Below are positions 33,246-42,906 of a stretch of DNA of 64,000 nt, piece after piece (within the stretch, counting starts at the first letter, position 1; every line of letters starts with the position of its first letter). The DNA comes from Rothia kristinae NBRC 15354. GTDB taxonomy: Bacteria; Actinomycetota; Actinomycetes; Actinomycetales; Micrococcaceae. The DNA is taken from NCBI RefSeq assembly GCF_001570865.1, contig NZ_BCSM01000004.1, forward strand, positions 1 through 64,000. Direction: 5' to 3'. Position numbers and translations under genes: made by a program. The notes beneath the pieces were generated by a model. The model made no database searches. It worked only from the letters and a program-made list of their open reading frames with translations, and was not told the origin of the DNA.

Positions 33246-34397
33246 ATGGTCACCTCGCCGGAGGCGTCCGCCGCCCACCCGGGCGCCGTCGCAGGAGCCC
33301 TGCCGCTGGTCCGCATCCTGGACCAGGACGGGCGCCGCACCGCAGACCCGCGCTTCGACCCGTACCTGCGGGAGCTGTCCCGGCAGCACCTGGAGGAGGC
33401 CTACCGGCAGATGCTCGCCGTGCGCCGCTTCGACGACGAGGCCACCGCCCTGCAGCGGCAGGGCAAGCTGGCGCTGTGGGTCCCCTCCAAGGGGCAGGAG
33501 GCCGCGCAGATCGGCTCCGGGATGGCGATGCGCCCCACGGATTACGTCTTCCCGTCCTATCGCGAGCACGCCCTGGCGATGCACCGCGGCGTGGACCTCG
33601 CCCAGCTGCTCACGATCTTCCGCGGGGTCTCCGGCCACGGCTGGATCCCGCAGGAGCACCGCTTCCACCTGTACTCCTTCGTCCTGGCCTCCCAGATCCC
33701 GCATGCCGTGGGGTACGCCATGGGGCAGAAGCTGGACGGCGCCCGGGACGAGGCGACCGTCGTGTACTTCGGGGACGGCTCCTCCACCGAGGGGGAGGCG
33801 CACGAGTCCATGGTCTTCGCCGCCTCCTACGACGCCCCGGTGCTCTTCTTCGTGCAGAACAACCGCTGGGCGATCTCCGTGCCGTTCGCCACCCAGTCCC
33901 GCGTCCCCCTGGCCGAGCGGGCCGCCGGCTACGGCTTCGAGGGGATCCGGGTGGACGGCAACGACCTCCTCGGCGTCTATGCGGTGACCGCCTACGCCCT
34001 GGAGAAGATCCGGCGCGGGCAGGGGCCGGTGCTCATCGAGGCGGAGACCTACCGGCTCGGCGCGCACACCACCGCCGATGACCCCACCAAGTACCGCACC
34101 CGCGAGGAGGAGCAGGAGTGGGGGGCCAAGGATCCGCTGGTGCGCCTGGAGCGGCACCTGCGCGCCGAAGGGACGCCCGAGGAGTTCTTCGAGCAGGCCG
34201 AGGCGCAGGCGAGGGAGGGCGCCCGATCCATCCGGGAGGCCGCCCTGGCGGTGCCGGCCCCCGGGCTGGAGGAGTTCTTCGACCGGGTCTACGCCGAGCC
34301 GAACAGCCTCACGGCCGCGGAGAAGGCGTGGTTCCGGGAGTATGAGGCGGGCTTCGCCGATGCGGCGGCCGACGGCGAGCACGAGGAGGAGCGCTGA
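33246..34397 (+). CDS. 2-oxo acid dehydrogenase E1 component, alpha subunit
   Basis: 383 residues. Thiamine diphosphate motif GDGSSTEGEAHE...NN is complete, and the substrate channel segment RLGAHTTADDPTKYR with the phosphorylation-loop residues is present. GGAGG is followed at the right spacing by ATG 33246. First gene of the E1alpha-E1beta-E2 operon. Sequence type (branched-chain keto acid or pyruvate) cannot be separated by eye; the aminotransferase next door favours branched-chain or aromatic keto acids. Confidence 0.92.
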   Translation: MVTSPEASAAHPGAVAGALPLVRILDQDGRRTADPRFDPYLRELSRQHLEEAYRQMLAVRRFDDEATALQRQGKLALWVPSKGQEAAQIGSGMAMRPTDYVFPSYREHALAMHRGVDLAQLLTIFRGVSGHGWIPQEHRFHLYSFVLASQIPHAVGYAMGQKLDGARDEATVVYFGDGSSTEGEAHESMVFAASYDAPVLFFVQNNRWAISVPFATQSRVPLAERAAGYGFEGIRVDGNDLLGVYAVTAYALEKIRRGQGPVLIEAETYRLGAHTTADDPTKYRTREEEQEWGAKDPLVRLERHLRAEGTPEEFFEQAEAQAREGARSIREAALAVPAPGLEEFFDRVYAEPNSLTAAEKAWFREYEAGFADAAADGEHEEER

Positions 34398-34398
34398 G

Positions 34399-35520
34399 AT
34401 GATGGCACCCCGCGAATCAGCCGGGTCCGGCACCGGACCCGAGACGACGCCGACCGACCGCGTTCCGGAGCCCGAGGCCCCGGGCGCCGGCATCCCGGAG
34501 ACGGAGATCCGCCGCTCCGCGACCGCCCACGACGAGCCGCGCCCCGAGGTGCAGACCCTGCCGATGGCGAAGGCCCTGAACCTGGCCATGGACGATGCCA
34601 TGGCCGAGGACGAGAAGGTCCTGCTGATGGGCGAGGACATCGGGACCCTGGGCGGGGTCTTCCGGGTCACCCAGGGGCTGAAGCAGACCTACGGGGCCCA
34701 CCGGGTCATGGACACCCCGCTCGGGGAGGCCGGGATCGTGGGCACCGCGATCGGCCTGGCCCTGCGCGGGTACCGGCCGGTGTGCGAGATCCAGTTCGAC
34801 GGCTTCGTGTTCCCGGCCTTCAACCAGATCACCTCGCAGCTGGCGAAGATCCGGGCTCGCTCGGGCGGGCACCTGAGCCTGCCCGTCGTCGTGCGGATCC
34901 CCGACGGAGGGAACATCGGCTCGATCGAGCACCACTCGGAGTCCCCGGAGGCGCTGTTCGCACACACCGCGGGGCTGCGGGTAATGACCCCCTCCACCCC
35001 GCAGGACGCCTACTCGATGCTGCGCGAGGCGATCTCCTCGGATGACCCGGTGATCTTCCTGGAGCCCAAGCGCCGCTACTGGCTCAAGGGCGAGGTGGAC
35101 CGGCGGATCACCGCGGACACCCAGCGGGCGCAGATCGTGCGCGAGGGCCGCGACCTGACCCTGGCCGCCTACGGCCCGCTGGTGCCGGTGGCGCTGGCGG
35201 CCGCCCAGGCCGCACAGGAGGACGGGCGCAGCATCGAGGTCCTGGACCTGCGCAGCATCTCCCCCCTGGACGTCGACGCCGTGGCGGCCTCCGTGCACAA
35301 GACGGGTCGGCTGGTCATCGCCCACGAGGCGCCGAGCTTCGGCGGGATCGGCGGGGAGCTGGCCGCGCAGATCGCGCAGCGCTGCTTCTACGCCCTGGAG
35401 GCGCCCGTGCTGCGCGTGGGCGGGTACCACATGCCCTACCCGGTGGCCGCGGTGGAGGGGGACTACCTCCCGGACATCGACCGCCTGCTGGAGGCCTTCG
35501 ACCGTTCCTTCGCGTACTGA
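34399..35520 (+). CDS. 2-oxo acid dehydrogenase E1 component, beta subunit
   Basis: 373 residues including an N-terminal disordered extension of about 50. The transketolase pyrimidine-binding domain shows MGEDIGTLGGVFRVTQGL, DTPLGEAGIVGTAIG and EIQFDGFVFPAFNQI. SIEHHSESPEA is in the conserved active-site area. C-terminal domain with VLDLRSISPLD. GAGGAG lies 7 nt before ATG 34399, one base after the upstream stop. The extension is unlike most family members (about 325 residues). Confidence 0.93.
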   Translation: MMAPRESAGSGTGPETTPTDRVPEPEAPGAGIPETEIRRSATAHDEPRPEVQTLPMAKALNLAMDDAMAEDEKVLLMGEDIGTLGGVFRVTQGLKQTYGAHRVMDTPLGEAGIVGTAIGLALRGYRPVCEIQFDGFVFPAFNQITSQLAKIRARSGGHLSLPVVVRIPDGGNIGSIEHHSESPEALFAHTAGLRVMTPSTPQDAYSMLREAISSDDPVIFLEPKRRYWLKGEVDRRITADTQRAQIVREGRDLTLAAYGPLVPVALAAAQAAQEDGRSIEVLDLRSISPLDVDAVAASVHKTGRLVIAHEAPSFGGIGGELAAQIAQRCFYALEAPVLRVGGYHMPYPVAAVEGDYLPDIDRLLEAFDRSFAY

Positions 35521-35588
35521 AGTTCCCTGGCCCCCGCGCCGCGCGCGGTGGTCGCGACGCCGGCTTGCTGCCGGCACAGGAGTGAGCC

Positions 35589-37244
35589 ATGACTGACATC
35601 TTCACCCTCCCGGACGTCGGGGAGGGACTGACCGAGGCGGAGATCCTCTCCTGGAAGGTCGCCCCCGGTCACACGGTGGAATCCAACCAGGTGATCGTGG
35701 AGATCGAGACCGCGAAGTCCGTGGTCGAGCTGCCCTCGCCCTTCGCGGGCACGGTGCGCCGGATCCTCGCCGAGGAGGGGCAGACCGTGGAGGTCGGCGC
35801 CCCGCTGATCGAGATCGCCGGGGCGGACGCTGCCGAGGACTCCGGGGACCCCGAGGCCCCCGCCGGTGCGGCCGAGGAGGCCGACGGTGCGGGACCCGGT
35901 GACCGGTCCGCCCCGGTCGGCGCGCCGGGGGAGGCCCCCGATGCGGCCGGGACCGGGCGGCACCCCGAGACCACCGGGACCGCCGGCCGGGAGGGCGGCT
36001 CGTCCTCCCGCGCCCCGGGCGGATCCCCCGCCGATTCCCCGGCCGGCTCCCCTGCCGGCTCCGAGGGCGGGGCGGCCCTGGTGGGCTCCGGACCGAAGGC
36101 GGATCCCGTGCGTCGTCGGGCCCGGAAGCGCCCCAGCGGCGTCGTCGAGCCGTCCCCAGCGCCCCAGACCCCGCCGACCCCTCCGGCCGAGGAGCACCGG
36201 CGCGGGCCTCTGGCCGGGCTCAACTCCTTCAGCGCGGGGACCTTCGGGGCGAACCTCGCCGAGCGGGCCCGCGATGCCCTGAACCGGCTGCCGGGTCGCT
36301 CCCACGACGAGCCGATGCCCACCCCGGACGCCCACCAGCGGGTCCCGGGGGAGCCGCCGCGTCGTCCCACCCTCGCCAAGCCGCCGGTGCGCAAGGCCGC
36401 CAAGGACCTCGGCATCGACCTCGCCGATGTGCCGGGCACGGGAGCGCAGGGCCAGGTCACGCAGAAGGACCTGATCAACTACGCCGCGAACAGCCAGGAT
36501 CTGGAGGCGGCCAAGCCCGAGCACTTCTGGATCCCGCAGGGCCGCGGCGGGGACCGGCTGGAGCGGGTGCCCGTCAAGGGCGTGCGGAAGGTGACGGCCA
36601 AGGCCATGGTCAAGTCCGCCTTCGAGGCCCCGCACGTGTCGATCTTCGTGGACGTGGACGCCTCCCGGACCATGGAGTTCGTCAAGCGGCTGAAGGCCTC
36701 CCCGAGCTTCGAGGGGGTGAAGGTCACGCCGCTGCTGATCCTGGCGAAGGCGATCATCTGGGCCACCGCGCGCAACCCGCAGGTGAACTCCTCCTGGACG
36801 GACTCGGAGATCCTCATCAAGCGGTACATCAACCTCGGCATCGCCGCGGCCACCCCGCGCGGGCTCATGGTCCCGAACATCAAGGACGCCCAGGAGCTGT
36901 CCCTGCGCGAGCTCGCGGTGGCGATCCAGGTGCTGACCAAGACGGCGCGTGAGGGCAAGACCCAGCCGGGGGATATGACCGGCGGGACGCTGACCATCAC
37001 CAACATCGGCGCCCTGGGCATCGACACCGGAACCCCCATCATCAACCCCGGTGAGGCGGCGATCGTCGCCTTCGGGACCATCAAGCAGAAGCCGTGGGTG
37101 GTGGACGGGGAGGTCATCCCCCGCTGGGTGACCACCCTGGGCGGCTCTTTCGACCACCGGATCGTGGACGGGGACCTCTCCGCCCGGTTCATGGCCGACG
37201 TCGCCTCGGTGCTCGAGGAGCCGGCCCTGCTGCTGGATATGTGA
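35589..37244 (+). CDS. 2-oxo acid dehydrogenase E2 component (dihydrolipoamide acyltransferase)
   Basis: 551 residues. One lipoyl domain (1-80) with lipoyl Lys43 in [11 protein letters not shown] long Ala/Pro/Gly-rich flexible linker follows (about 85-255). The peripheral subunit-binding domain includes [12 protein letters not shown] (about 263-300), and the catalytic domain (about 320-551) ends with DHRIVDG, with His523 and Asp527. AGGAG precedes ATG 35589. No E3 (lipoamide dehydrogenase) gene is in the window, so a shared E3 elsewhere is needed. Confidence 0.95.
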   Translation: MTDIFTLPDVGEGLTEAEILSWKVAPGHTVESNQVIVEIETAKSVVELPSPFAGTVRRILAEEGQTVEVGAPLIEIAGADAAEDSGDPEAPAGAAEEADGAGPGDRSAPVGAPGEAPDAAGTGRHPETTGTAGREGGSSSRAPGGSPADSPAGSPAGSEGGAALVGSGPKADPVRRRARKRPSGVVEPSPAPQTPPTPPAEEHRRGPLAGLNSFSAGTFGANLAERARDALNRLPGRSHDEPMPTPDAHQRVPGEPPRRPTLAKPPVRKAAKDLGIDLADVPGTGAQGQVTQKDLINYAANSQDLEAAKPEHFWIPQGRGGDRLERVPVKGVRKVTAKAMVKSAFEAPHVSIFVDVDASRTMEFVKRLKASPSFEGVKVTPLLILAKAIIWATARNPQVNSSWTDSEILIKRYINLGIAAATPRGLMVPNIKDAQELSLRELAVAIQVLTKTAREGKTQPGDMTGGTLTITNIGALGIDTGTPIINPGEAAIVAFGTIKQKPWVVDGEVIPRWVTTLGGSFDHRIVDGDLSARFMADVASVLEEPALLLDM

Positions 37245-37266
37245 GGATCCGGAGCCGTCGGACCAT

Positions 37267-37295
37267 CCGAGCCCCCGCTCCGAGGCGGGGCTCGG
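37267..37295. terminator. hairpin terminator after the E2 gene
   Basis: CCGAGCCCCCGC ... GCGGGGCTCGG forms a stem with one bulge, between two convergent genes. Confidence 0.65.
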
Positions 37296-37410
37296 GTGGG
37301 ACGGCGGCTCCCGAGGAGGCGGAGGGACTCCTGGCCGGTGAGGACGACGTCCGAGATCCGCGACCGGCCGCGCCAGGCGGACGGTCGCCCCACGTCCCTG
37401 CCCGGGACGC

Positions 37411-38415
37411 TCAGAACGCCTGGAAGCCCCATCGGTCCGCGCGGCGGTGGTAGGCGGTGCCCCACCACCCGCCCAAGGTGGCCGCGGCCAGCGCGATCAG
37501 CGCGGTGCCGGCCACCGTCAGGCCCGTCCACCCGAGGTTCGCCCCGCCGTAGTCCTGGGCCGCGACCGGCATCGTCCCGCCGGCGGCCCCCAGACCCAGG
37601 GCCTGCACGACGATGCTGGACACCGCCGTGATCATCAGGAACCACAGGAACACCCCGACGCCCTGCTTGGCTCCGCCGAAGCGGGCCGCCCGGCCCGCGG
37701 CGTAGCCGCCGCCCAGATACCCCAGGAACACGGCCACCGCGTAGGCCAGCACCCACATCCCGGCATCCGCTTCCCCCGCGCCCAGACCGGACAGGGCCGC
37801 GCCGGAGGACTCCGGGGCGGGTCCGACGCCGAAGCGCGGCAGCGCCTGCTGCGCCAGCCACATCAGGAAGCCGGTCAGCGGCAGGGCCGCCAGCCAGCCG
37901 AGCAGCCCGGGCAGCAGCTGCACCCGCGCGTACTCCTCCTTCTGCCGGGCCACCACGACCGTGCGCAGCTGCTCCCCGGAGAGCACCCGGGCCGGCTCCT
38001 CCTCCCCGTAGGTCCCCGCGCCGCCGGGAGCGTGCGGGGACTCGAGCCAGGCCGTCGAGGCGTCGCGCCGCGATCCGGGGGCCCCGGGGGCATCCAGCAC
38101 CCGGGTCGCGCTGGGATCCGCCGGGTGGGAGCCCGCACCCAGCACCCGCGTGGCGTCGGGATCCTCCAGCACCTGCGTGGCCTCCGGGTCCCCCTCGACG
38201 GCGGACAGGTGCCGCGGGGCGGCGCCCAGCACCTCGGTGGCCTCGGGATCCCGGATCACCTGCGTGGCCTGGGCATCCGGATCCCACCACCCGCCGTCCC
38301 GCGGGGAGCCGGGCTCCAGGGGGCGGGTGGCGCCGTCATCCACCCAGCCATCCCCGGCCCCATCCGCTCCCGATGATTCGGAGGAGCGCCACGGCGTCCG
38401 CCCGTCCCGGCTCAC
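37411..38415 (-). CDS. membrane protein with repeated ATxV[LI] motifs in its N-terminal tail
   Basis: 334 residues. The N-terminal ~155 residues are hydrophilic and acidic and carry five copies of a short motif, A-T-x-V-[LI], at Thr51, Thr60, Thr80, Thr89 and Thr104, most preceded by D-P-[DE] (for example DPEATQVL). Four membrane helices follow (about 165-330). Such repeated Thr sites in a cytoplasmic tail could be targets of Ser/Thr kinases or FHA-domain ligands (inference). GTG 38415 overlaps the stop of the upstream acetyltransferase gene. No family recognised. Confidence 0.65.
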   Translation of the reverse strand: MSRDGRTPWRSSESSGADGAGDGWVDDGATRPLEPGSPRDGGWWDPDAQATQVIRDPEATEVLGAAPRHLSAVEGDPEATQVLEDPDATRVLGAGSHPADPSATRVLDAPGAPGSRRDASTAWLESPHAPGGAGTYGEEEPARVLSGEQLRTVVVARQKEEYARVQLLPGLLGWLAALPLTGFLMWLAQQALPRFGVGPAPESSGAALSGLGAGEADAGMWVLAYAVAVFLGYLGGGYAAGRAARFGGAKQGVGVFLWFLMITAVSSIVVQALGLGAAGGTMPVAAQDYGGANLGWTGLTVAGTALIALAAATLGGWWGTAYHRRADRWGFQAF

Positions 38416-39134
38416 CGGGCCTCCTCCGCGCGCACCTGATCCCGGTACTCGGCCGGGAAGTTCTCCAGAGCGTACTGCCCCGTCCGCTCGGTCGGATCGA
38501 TCCGGCGGATCACCCGGGCCGGGGTCCCGGCGACCACCGTGCCCGGCGGCACGTCACGGGTCACCACGGCACCGGCGGCCACCACCGCATCCCGCCCCAC
38601 GGAGACCCCGGCCAGCACGATCGCCCCGCCGCCGAGCCACACGTTGTCCTCGATCGTGATGGGCAGCCCGCCCTCCCACTGCCGCTTCCGATCCACCGGG
38701 TTCAGCGGGTGGGTGGGGCACAGCAGCTGCACGTGCGGGCCGATCTGCACGTCGTCGCCGATGCGGATCTCGGTGACGTCCAGGGCTGTGAGCCCGAAGT
38801 TCGCGAAGACCCGGCTGCCCACGTGGATGTTGTACCCGTAGTCCACGTGCAGGGGCGGGCGGATCGCCACGTGCTCGCCCACCGAGCCCAGCAGCTCGGC
38901 CAGCAGGTCCTGGGCCGCCGAGCGGTCGGTGAGCATCAGCTCCCCGTAGCGGGCGGCCATCGCGGCGGCCTCCCCGGAGCTGCGGTGCACGACGCCGTCG
39001 GCGCCCTCGGCCGGGGTGGCTCCACCGCCGCGGTAGGGCAGGCCCGCGTGCATCCGCTCCCGCATGCTCAGCTCGGCGTCGCCGGGGGCGGGGGAGGCGG
39101 CCGCGGAACGGACCGGATCGCTGTGCTCGGACAT
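38412..39134 (-). CDS. sugar O-acetyltransferase, maltose acetyltransferase family
   Basis: 240 residues. The N-terminal MAC domain ([14 protein letters not shown]) precedes a left-handed beta-helix with hexapeptide repeats ([51 protein letters not shown]) and active-site His in CPTHPLNP. Acetyl-CoA-dependent acetylation of a sugar; the substrate is unknown. ATG 39134 has AGGAG seven bases upstream; ATG 39140 is too close to it. The N-terminal 25 residues are an extension. Confidence 0.92.
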   Translation of the reverse strand: MSEHSDPVRSAAASPAPGDAELSMRERMHAGLPYRGGGATPAEGADGVVHRSSGEAAAMAARYGELMLTDRSAAQDLLAELLGSVGEHVAIRPPLHVDYGYNIHVGSRVFANFGLTALDVTEIRIGDDVQIGPHVQLLCPTHPLNPVDRKRQWEGGLPITIEDNVWLGGGAIVLAGVSVGRDAVVAAGAVVTRDVPPGTVVAGTPARVIRRIDPTERTGQYALENFPAEYRDQVRAEEAR

Positions 39135-39186
39135 GGACATGCTCCTCGGAAGGTGGGGAAGGGGAATGGCGTGCGGGGCCGTCGGC

Positions 39187-39345
39187 TCAGCGCCCGAAGA
39201 TCACCACGAGCAGGATCACCAGCAGACCGACGCCGATGGCGACGCCTGTGGCGACCAGCAGCCGCCGGTTGATCTGCTTCATGACCTGGCGGACCTCGGC
39301 CTCGGTGAACGGACGGGTGCGCTGGGGGCGGCGGGGAGTGCTCAT
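39187..39345 (-). CDS. small single-pass membrane protein
   Basis: 52 residues from ATG 39345. A basic N-terminal half ([21 protein letters not shown]) precedes one membrane helix (about 30-50, ending VVIFGR), so the N terminus is probably cytoplasmic. AATACT lies eight bases before the ATG. It is divergent from the acyl-CoA ligase gene with 54 bp between starts. Small size makes the call less certain. Confidence 0.6.
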   Translation of the reverse strand: MSTPRRPQRTRPFTEAEVRQVMKQINRRLLVATGVAIGVGLLVILLVVIFGR

Positions 39346-39386
39346 GGGCCACCAGTATTCCAGGTCACCGGGGCGAAGCCGATCGG

Positions 39387-39399
39387 TAGAATCTCCCCC
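39387..39399 (+). promoter_or_regulatory. leaderless-type promoter of the acyl-CoA ligase gene
   Basis: TAGAAT (39387-39392), seven bases, then ATG 39400. No Shine-Dalgarno. Confidence 0.6.
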
Positions 39400-41106
39400 A
39401 TGGCTGATACGTCCCCCGCCGCATCGCCGCGGCCCTGGCTGAAGAACTACAACCCCGGCGTGGCCCACGACCTGGACCTGCCGGAGACCTCCCTGGTCCA
39501 CGTGTTCGAGGAATCCGCGCGACGGGCCGGAACCCGACCGGCCCTGGAGTTCTTCGGCGCGAGGACGACGTACGCGCAGCTGGCCGAGCAGGTCTCCCGC
39601 GTGGCCGAAGGGCTGCGGGTCATGGGGGTGCAGCCCGGGGACCGGGTGGCGCTCGTGCTGCCCAACTGCCCGCAGCACGTGGTCGCCTTCTACGCGATCC
39701 TGCGGGTCGGCGGCGTCGTCGTGGAGCACAACCCGCTGTACACGGCCGGGGAGCTGCGCCACCAGTTCGAGAACCACGGGGCGAAGATCGCGATCGTGTG
39801 GGACAAGGCGGCCGCGAACATCACGGACCTGCCCTACGACCTGCGCCCGCGCAGGATCATCGCGGTGAACATGGTGGAGGCGATGCCCGCCGGGATGCGC
39901 CTGGCGCTGAAGCTGCCCGTCGGGAAGGCCAAGGCCGCCCGGGAGAAGCTGGAGGGCCCGGCCCGCGGGTGCATCCCCTGGCGCCAGCTGCTGAAGAGCG
40001 CGCCCATCGCCGAAGACCACCGCCGCCCCACGGCCCACGACCTCGCCCTGCTGATGTACACCTCCGGGACCTCCGGGACCCCCAAGGGCGTGGTCCTCAC
40101 CCACCGGAACCTGGAGTCCAACGCCGCGATGGGCCGGGAGTGGATCCAGCCGGACGAGCGCGAGACCATCTACGCGGTGCTGCCCCTGTTCCACGCCTAC
40201 GGGATGACCCTGGGCCTGGGCATCGCGATGGCCATCCGGGCCAAGCTCGTGCTGTTCCCGACCGTGGACATCGACCTGATCCTCACGGCCATGCGCAAGT
40301 CCCCGCCGACCATCCTCCCGGCGGTCCCGCCCGTCTACCAGCGGCTGCTGGAGGCCGCGGACGAGCGGGGCGTGAGCCTGTCCGGGATCAAGTACTCGGT
40401 CTCCGGGGCGATGAACCTGCCCGTGGACCTGGTCCAGGCGTGGGAGACCCGCACCGGGGGCTACCTGGTGGAGGGCTACGGGCTGACCGAATGCGCCCCG
40501 CTGGTCTCCTGCAACCCGCTCAACGACACCCGTCGGGCCGGGTCCATCGGCATCCCCTTCCCCTCCACCCTCATCCGCCGGGTGGATCCGGACACGGGTG
40601 AGGACGCCGCCGAGGGGCGCCCCGGCGAGCTGTGGGTCAAGGGCCCCCAGGAGTTCCAGGGGTACTGGAAGAACGAGGTCGCCACCCGGGAGACCCTCAC
40701 CGCGGACGGCTGGCTGCGCACCGGGGATGTGGTGACCATGGACGAGGACGGGTTCCTGTTCGTCGTGGACCGGGTCAAGGAGATCATCATCACCGGGGGC
40801 TTCAACGTCTCCCCGTCCGAGGTGGAGACGGCCCTGAAGACCTTCGACCCGGTGGTCGACGCCGCCGTCGTCGGGATCCCCTCCGCGAAGGGCGGGGAGG
40901 AGGTCGTGGCCGCCGTCATCATGAGCCCCGGCACCGCCCTGGACGAGCAGGCGCTGCGCGAGCACTGCTACACCAAGGTCACCCGGTACAAGGTGCCCCG
41001 AAGGATCGTGGAGCTCGAGGAGTTCCCCCGCTCCATGCTCGGCAAGACCCTGCGCCGGGAGGTCAAGAAGCAGATGGAGGCCAAGCTCGACCGCGCCTCC
41101 GACTAG
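39400..41106 (+). CDS. long-chain fatty-acid-CoA ligase (FadD type)
   Basis: 568 residues of the ANL adenylating family. Phosphate loop YTSGTSGTPKGV, then LPLFHAYGMT, VEGYGLTECAP (A5 motif), WLRTGDV, the hinge VDRVKEIIITGGFNVSP and the C-terminal catalytic Lys in SMLGKTLRREV. It activates long-chain fatty acids for beta-oxidation or lipid synthesis. The TAG stop overlaps the stop of the convergent metI gene within CTAG, so no intergenic terminator exists. Confidence 0.95.
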   Translation: MADTSPAASPRPWLKNYNPGVAHDLDLPETSLVHVFEESARRAGTRPALEFFGARTTYAQLAEQVSRVAEGLRVMGVQPGDRVALVLPNCPQHVVAFYAILRVGGVVVEHNPLYTAGELRHQFENHGAKIAIVWDKAAANITDLPYDLRPRRIIAVNMVEAMPAGMRLALKLPVGKAKAAREKLEGPARGCIPWRQLLKSAPIAEDHRRPTAHDLALLMYTSGTSGTPKGVVLTHRNLESNAAMGREWIQPDERETIYAVLPLFHAYGMTLGLGIAMAIRAKLVLFPTVDIDLILTAMRKSPPTILPAVPPVYQRLLEAADERGVSLSGIKYSVSGAMNLPVDLVQAWETRTGGYLVEGYGLTECAPLVSCNPLNDTRRAGSIGIPFPSTLIRRVDPDTGEDAAEGRPGELWVKGPQEFQGYWKNEVATRETLTADGWLRTGDVVTMDEDGFLFVVDRVKEIIITGGFNVSPSEVETALKTFDPVVDAAVVGIPSAKGGEEVVAAVIMSPGTALDEQALREHCYTKVTRYKVPRRIVELEEFPRSMLGKTLRREVKKQMEAKLDRASD

Positions 41107-41816
41107 CGGCGCATGATCTTCCGGGCCAGCAGGTTGCCGACCAGCTGCACCAGCTGCACCAGGATCACGATGATGATGATCGCCACCAGGGTCACGTTCC
41201 AGTCGAAGCGCTGGTAGCCGTAGCGGATCGCGAAGTCGCCGATGCCGCCGCCGCCCACCGCGCCGGCCATCGCGGACATGTCCACGACGCCGATGACGAT
41301 GAACGTGTATCCGAGGATCAGCGGACCCAGGGCCTCCGGCAGCATCACCGAGAACATGATCCGCAGCTTCGAGGCGCCCATCGCGCGGGCGGCCTCGATC
41401 ACCCCGGGGTCGATGGAGACGAGGTTCTGCTCCACGATCCGGGAGATCGCGAAGGTCGCGGCCACCACCATCGCGAAGATCCCGGCCCTGATCCCGATGC
41501 TCGTGCCGATGGTCTGCAGCATGACCGGGCTCAGCGCGGCCAGCAGGATCACGAAGGGGATCGGGCGGATCAGGTTGACCACGAAGTTCAGCAGCGCGTT
41601 GACCGGCCGGTTGGCGAGGATGCTGCCCGAGCGGGTGGTGTACAGCAGGGTCCCGATGATCAGACCGAAGATCCCGGCCAGGACCATCGTCACCAGCACC
41701 ATCTGCAGGGTCTCGGTCACGGCCGGACCGATCTTCGGCAGCACCGTGTCCCAGTCGGTGGTCTTGGCCGCCAGCACCGGGGCGTGGGCGAGGGCGGCGT
41801 CGAACTGTGCGTGCAT
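41103..41816 (-). CDS. metI: methionine ABC transporter permease MetI
   Basis: 237 residues with about five helices. N-terminal TETLQMVLVTMVLAGIFG and IRPIPFVILLAAL are typical MetI, and the coupling EAA loop is EAARAMGASKLRIMFSVMLPEA. Its ATG overlaps the metN stop (TGATG). Last gene of metQ-metN-metI. Confidence 0.96.
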   Translation of the reverse strand: MHAQFDAALAHAPVLAAKTTDWDTVLPKIGPAVTETLQMVLVTMVLAGIFGLIIGTLLYTTRSGSILANRPVNALLNFVVNLIRPIPFVILLAALSPVMLQTIGTSIGIRAGIFAMVVAATFAISRIVEQNLVSIDPGVIEAARAMGASKLRIMFSVMLPEALGPLILGYTFIVIGVVDMSAMAGAVGGGGIGDFAIRYGYQRFDWNVTLVAIIIIVILVQLVQLVGNLLARKIMRR

Positions 41817-42874
41817 CAGGCGCGCACCTCCTTCACGGTGGTCACGAGCTTCAGCTGCTCCACGGCGGCGTCGATCGCGGTGATCTCGCCGAGCAGCTCC
41901 AGGGTCAGGCGGCCGTAGGTGCGGCCCTGCAGGGTCTCCAGCCCGCCCTGCACCACGGTGAAGGTGACCCCGCGCTCCCCGAGTCGGGACAGCACCTGTC
42001 CGACCTCGGCCTGATCGTGGATCTCCACGTTGACCAGGTGCCCGCGGTGCCGGGCCTTCAGCTCCTTGGCCTCATCCCCGCTCGGGGCCTGCTTCACGGT
42101 GGTGGACACGAAGCGCTGGGCCGGGGCCGTCTGCGGGTCGGAGAACACGTCGTAGACGTTGCCCTCCTCCACCACGCGGCCCTTCTCCATCACGGCCACC
42201 CGGTCCGCGATCTTCGCGACCACGTCCATCTCATGGGTGATGACCACGATCGTGATGCCCAGATCCTCGTTGACCCGCTTGAGCAGGTCCAGGACCTCCT
42301 CGGTGGTCTCCGGGTCCAGCGCGGAGGTGGACTCGTCGGCCAGCAGCAGGTGCGGCTCCGTGGCCAGGGCCCGGGCGATGCCCACCCGCTGCTTCTGCCC
42401 GCCGGAGAGCTGATCCGGATGGCTCTTCGCCTTGTCCGCCAGCCCCACGAACTCCAGCAGCTCCGCGACCCGCGCCCGGCGCCTCTCCTTGGACCAGCCG
42501 GCGATCTTCAGCGGGAACTCCACGTTGGCCGCGACCGTCTTGGAGTTCATCAGGTTGAACTGCTGGAAGATCATGCCGATCTCCGTGCGGATCCGCCGCA
42601 GCCGGGATTCCCCGGCCCCGGAGATCTCCTGCCCGTCCACGGTCAGGGTCCCGGAGGTCACGGTCTCCAGGCCGTTGATCAGGCGCACCAGGGTGGATTT
42701 GCCGGCCCCGGAGTAGCCGATGATCGCGTAGATCTCGCCGCGGCGGATGGTGAGGCTGACGTCGTCGACGGCGGTCACGGAGCGGGAGCCGACCCGGAAG
42801 GTCTTGCTCACCCCGTCCAGGACCACCATCTCCGTCCCGGACTGCTCGGGGCGGGTGCGGGTCTGTGCTGTCAT
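41816..42874 (-). CDS. metN: methionine ABC transporter ATP-binding protein MetN
   Basis: 352 residues. Walker A GYSGAGKST, Q-loop MIFQQFNLM, signature LSGGQKQR, Walker B LLLADESTSALD (Glu then Ser, the MetN form), H-loop VITHEMD. The C-terminal ~90 residues are the NIL domain that binds methionine and causes transinhibition in E. coli MetN. It follows metQ by 32 bp. Confidence 0.97.
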   Translation of the reverse strand: MTAQTRTRPEQSGTEMVVLDGVSKTFRVGSRSVTAVDDVSLTIRRGEIYAIIGYSGAGKSTLVRLINGLETVTSGTLTVDGQEISGAGESRLRRIRTEIGMIFQQFNLMNSKTVAANVEFPLKIAGWSKERRRARVAELLEFVGLADKAKSHPDQLSGGQKQRVGIARALATEPHLLLADESTSALDPETTEEVLDLLKRVNEDLGITIVVITHEMDVVAKIADRVAVMEKGRVVEEGNVYDVFSDPQTAPAQRFVSTTVKQAPSGDEAKELKARHRGHLVNVEIHDQAEVGQVLSRLGERGVTFTVVQGGLETLQGRTYGRLTLELLGEITAIDAAVEQLKLVTTVKEVRA

Positions 42875-42906
42875 GGTCTCCCTCGGGTGGGTGTGGCTGG
42901 GACGGG

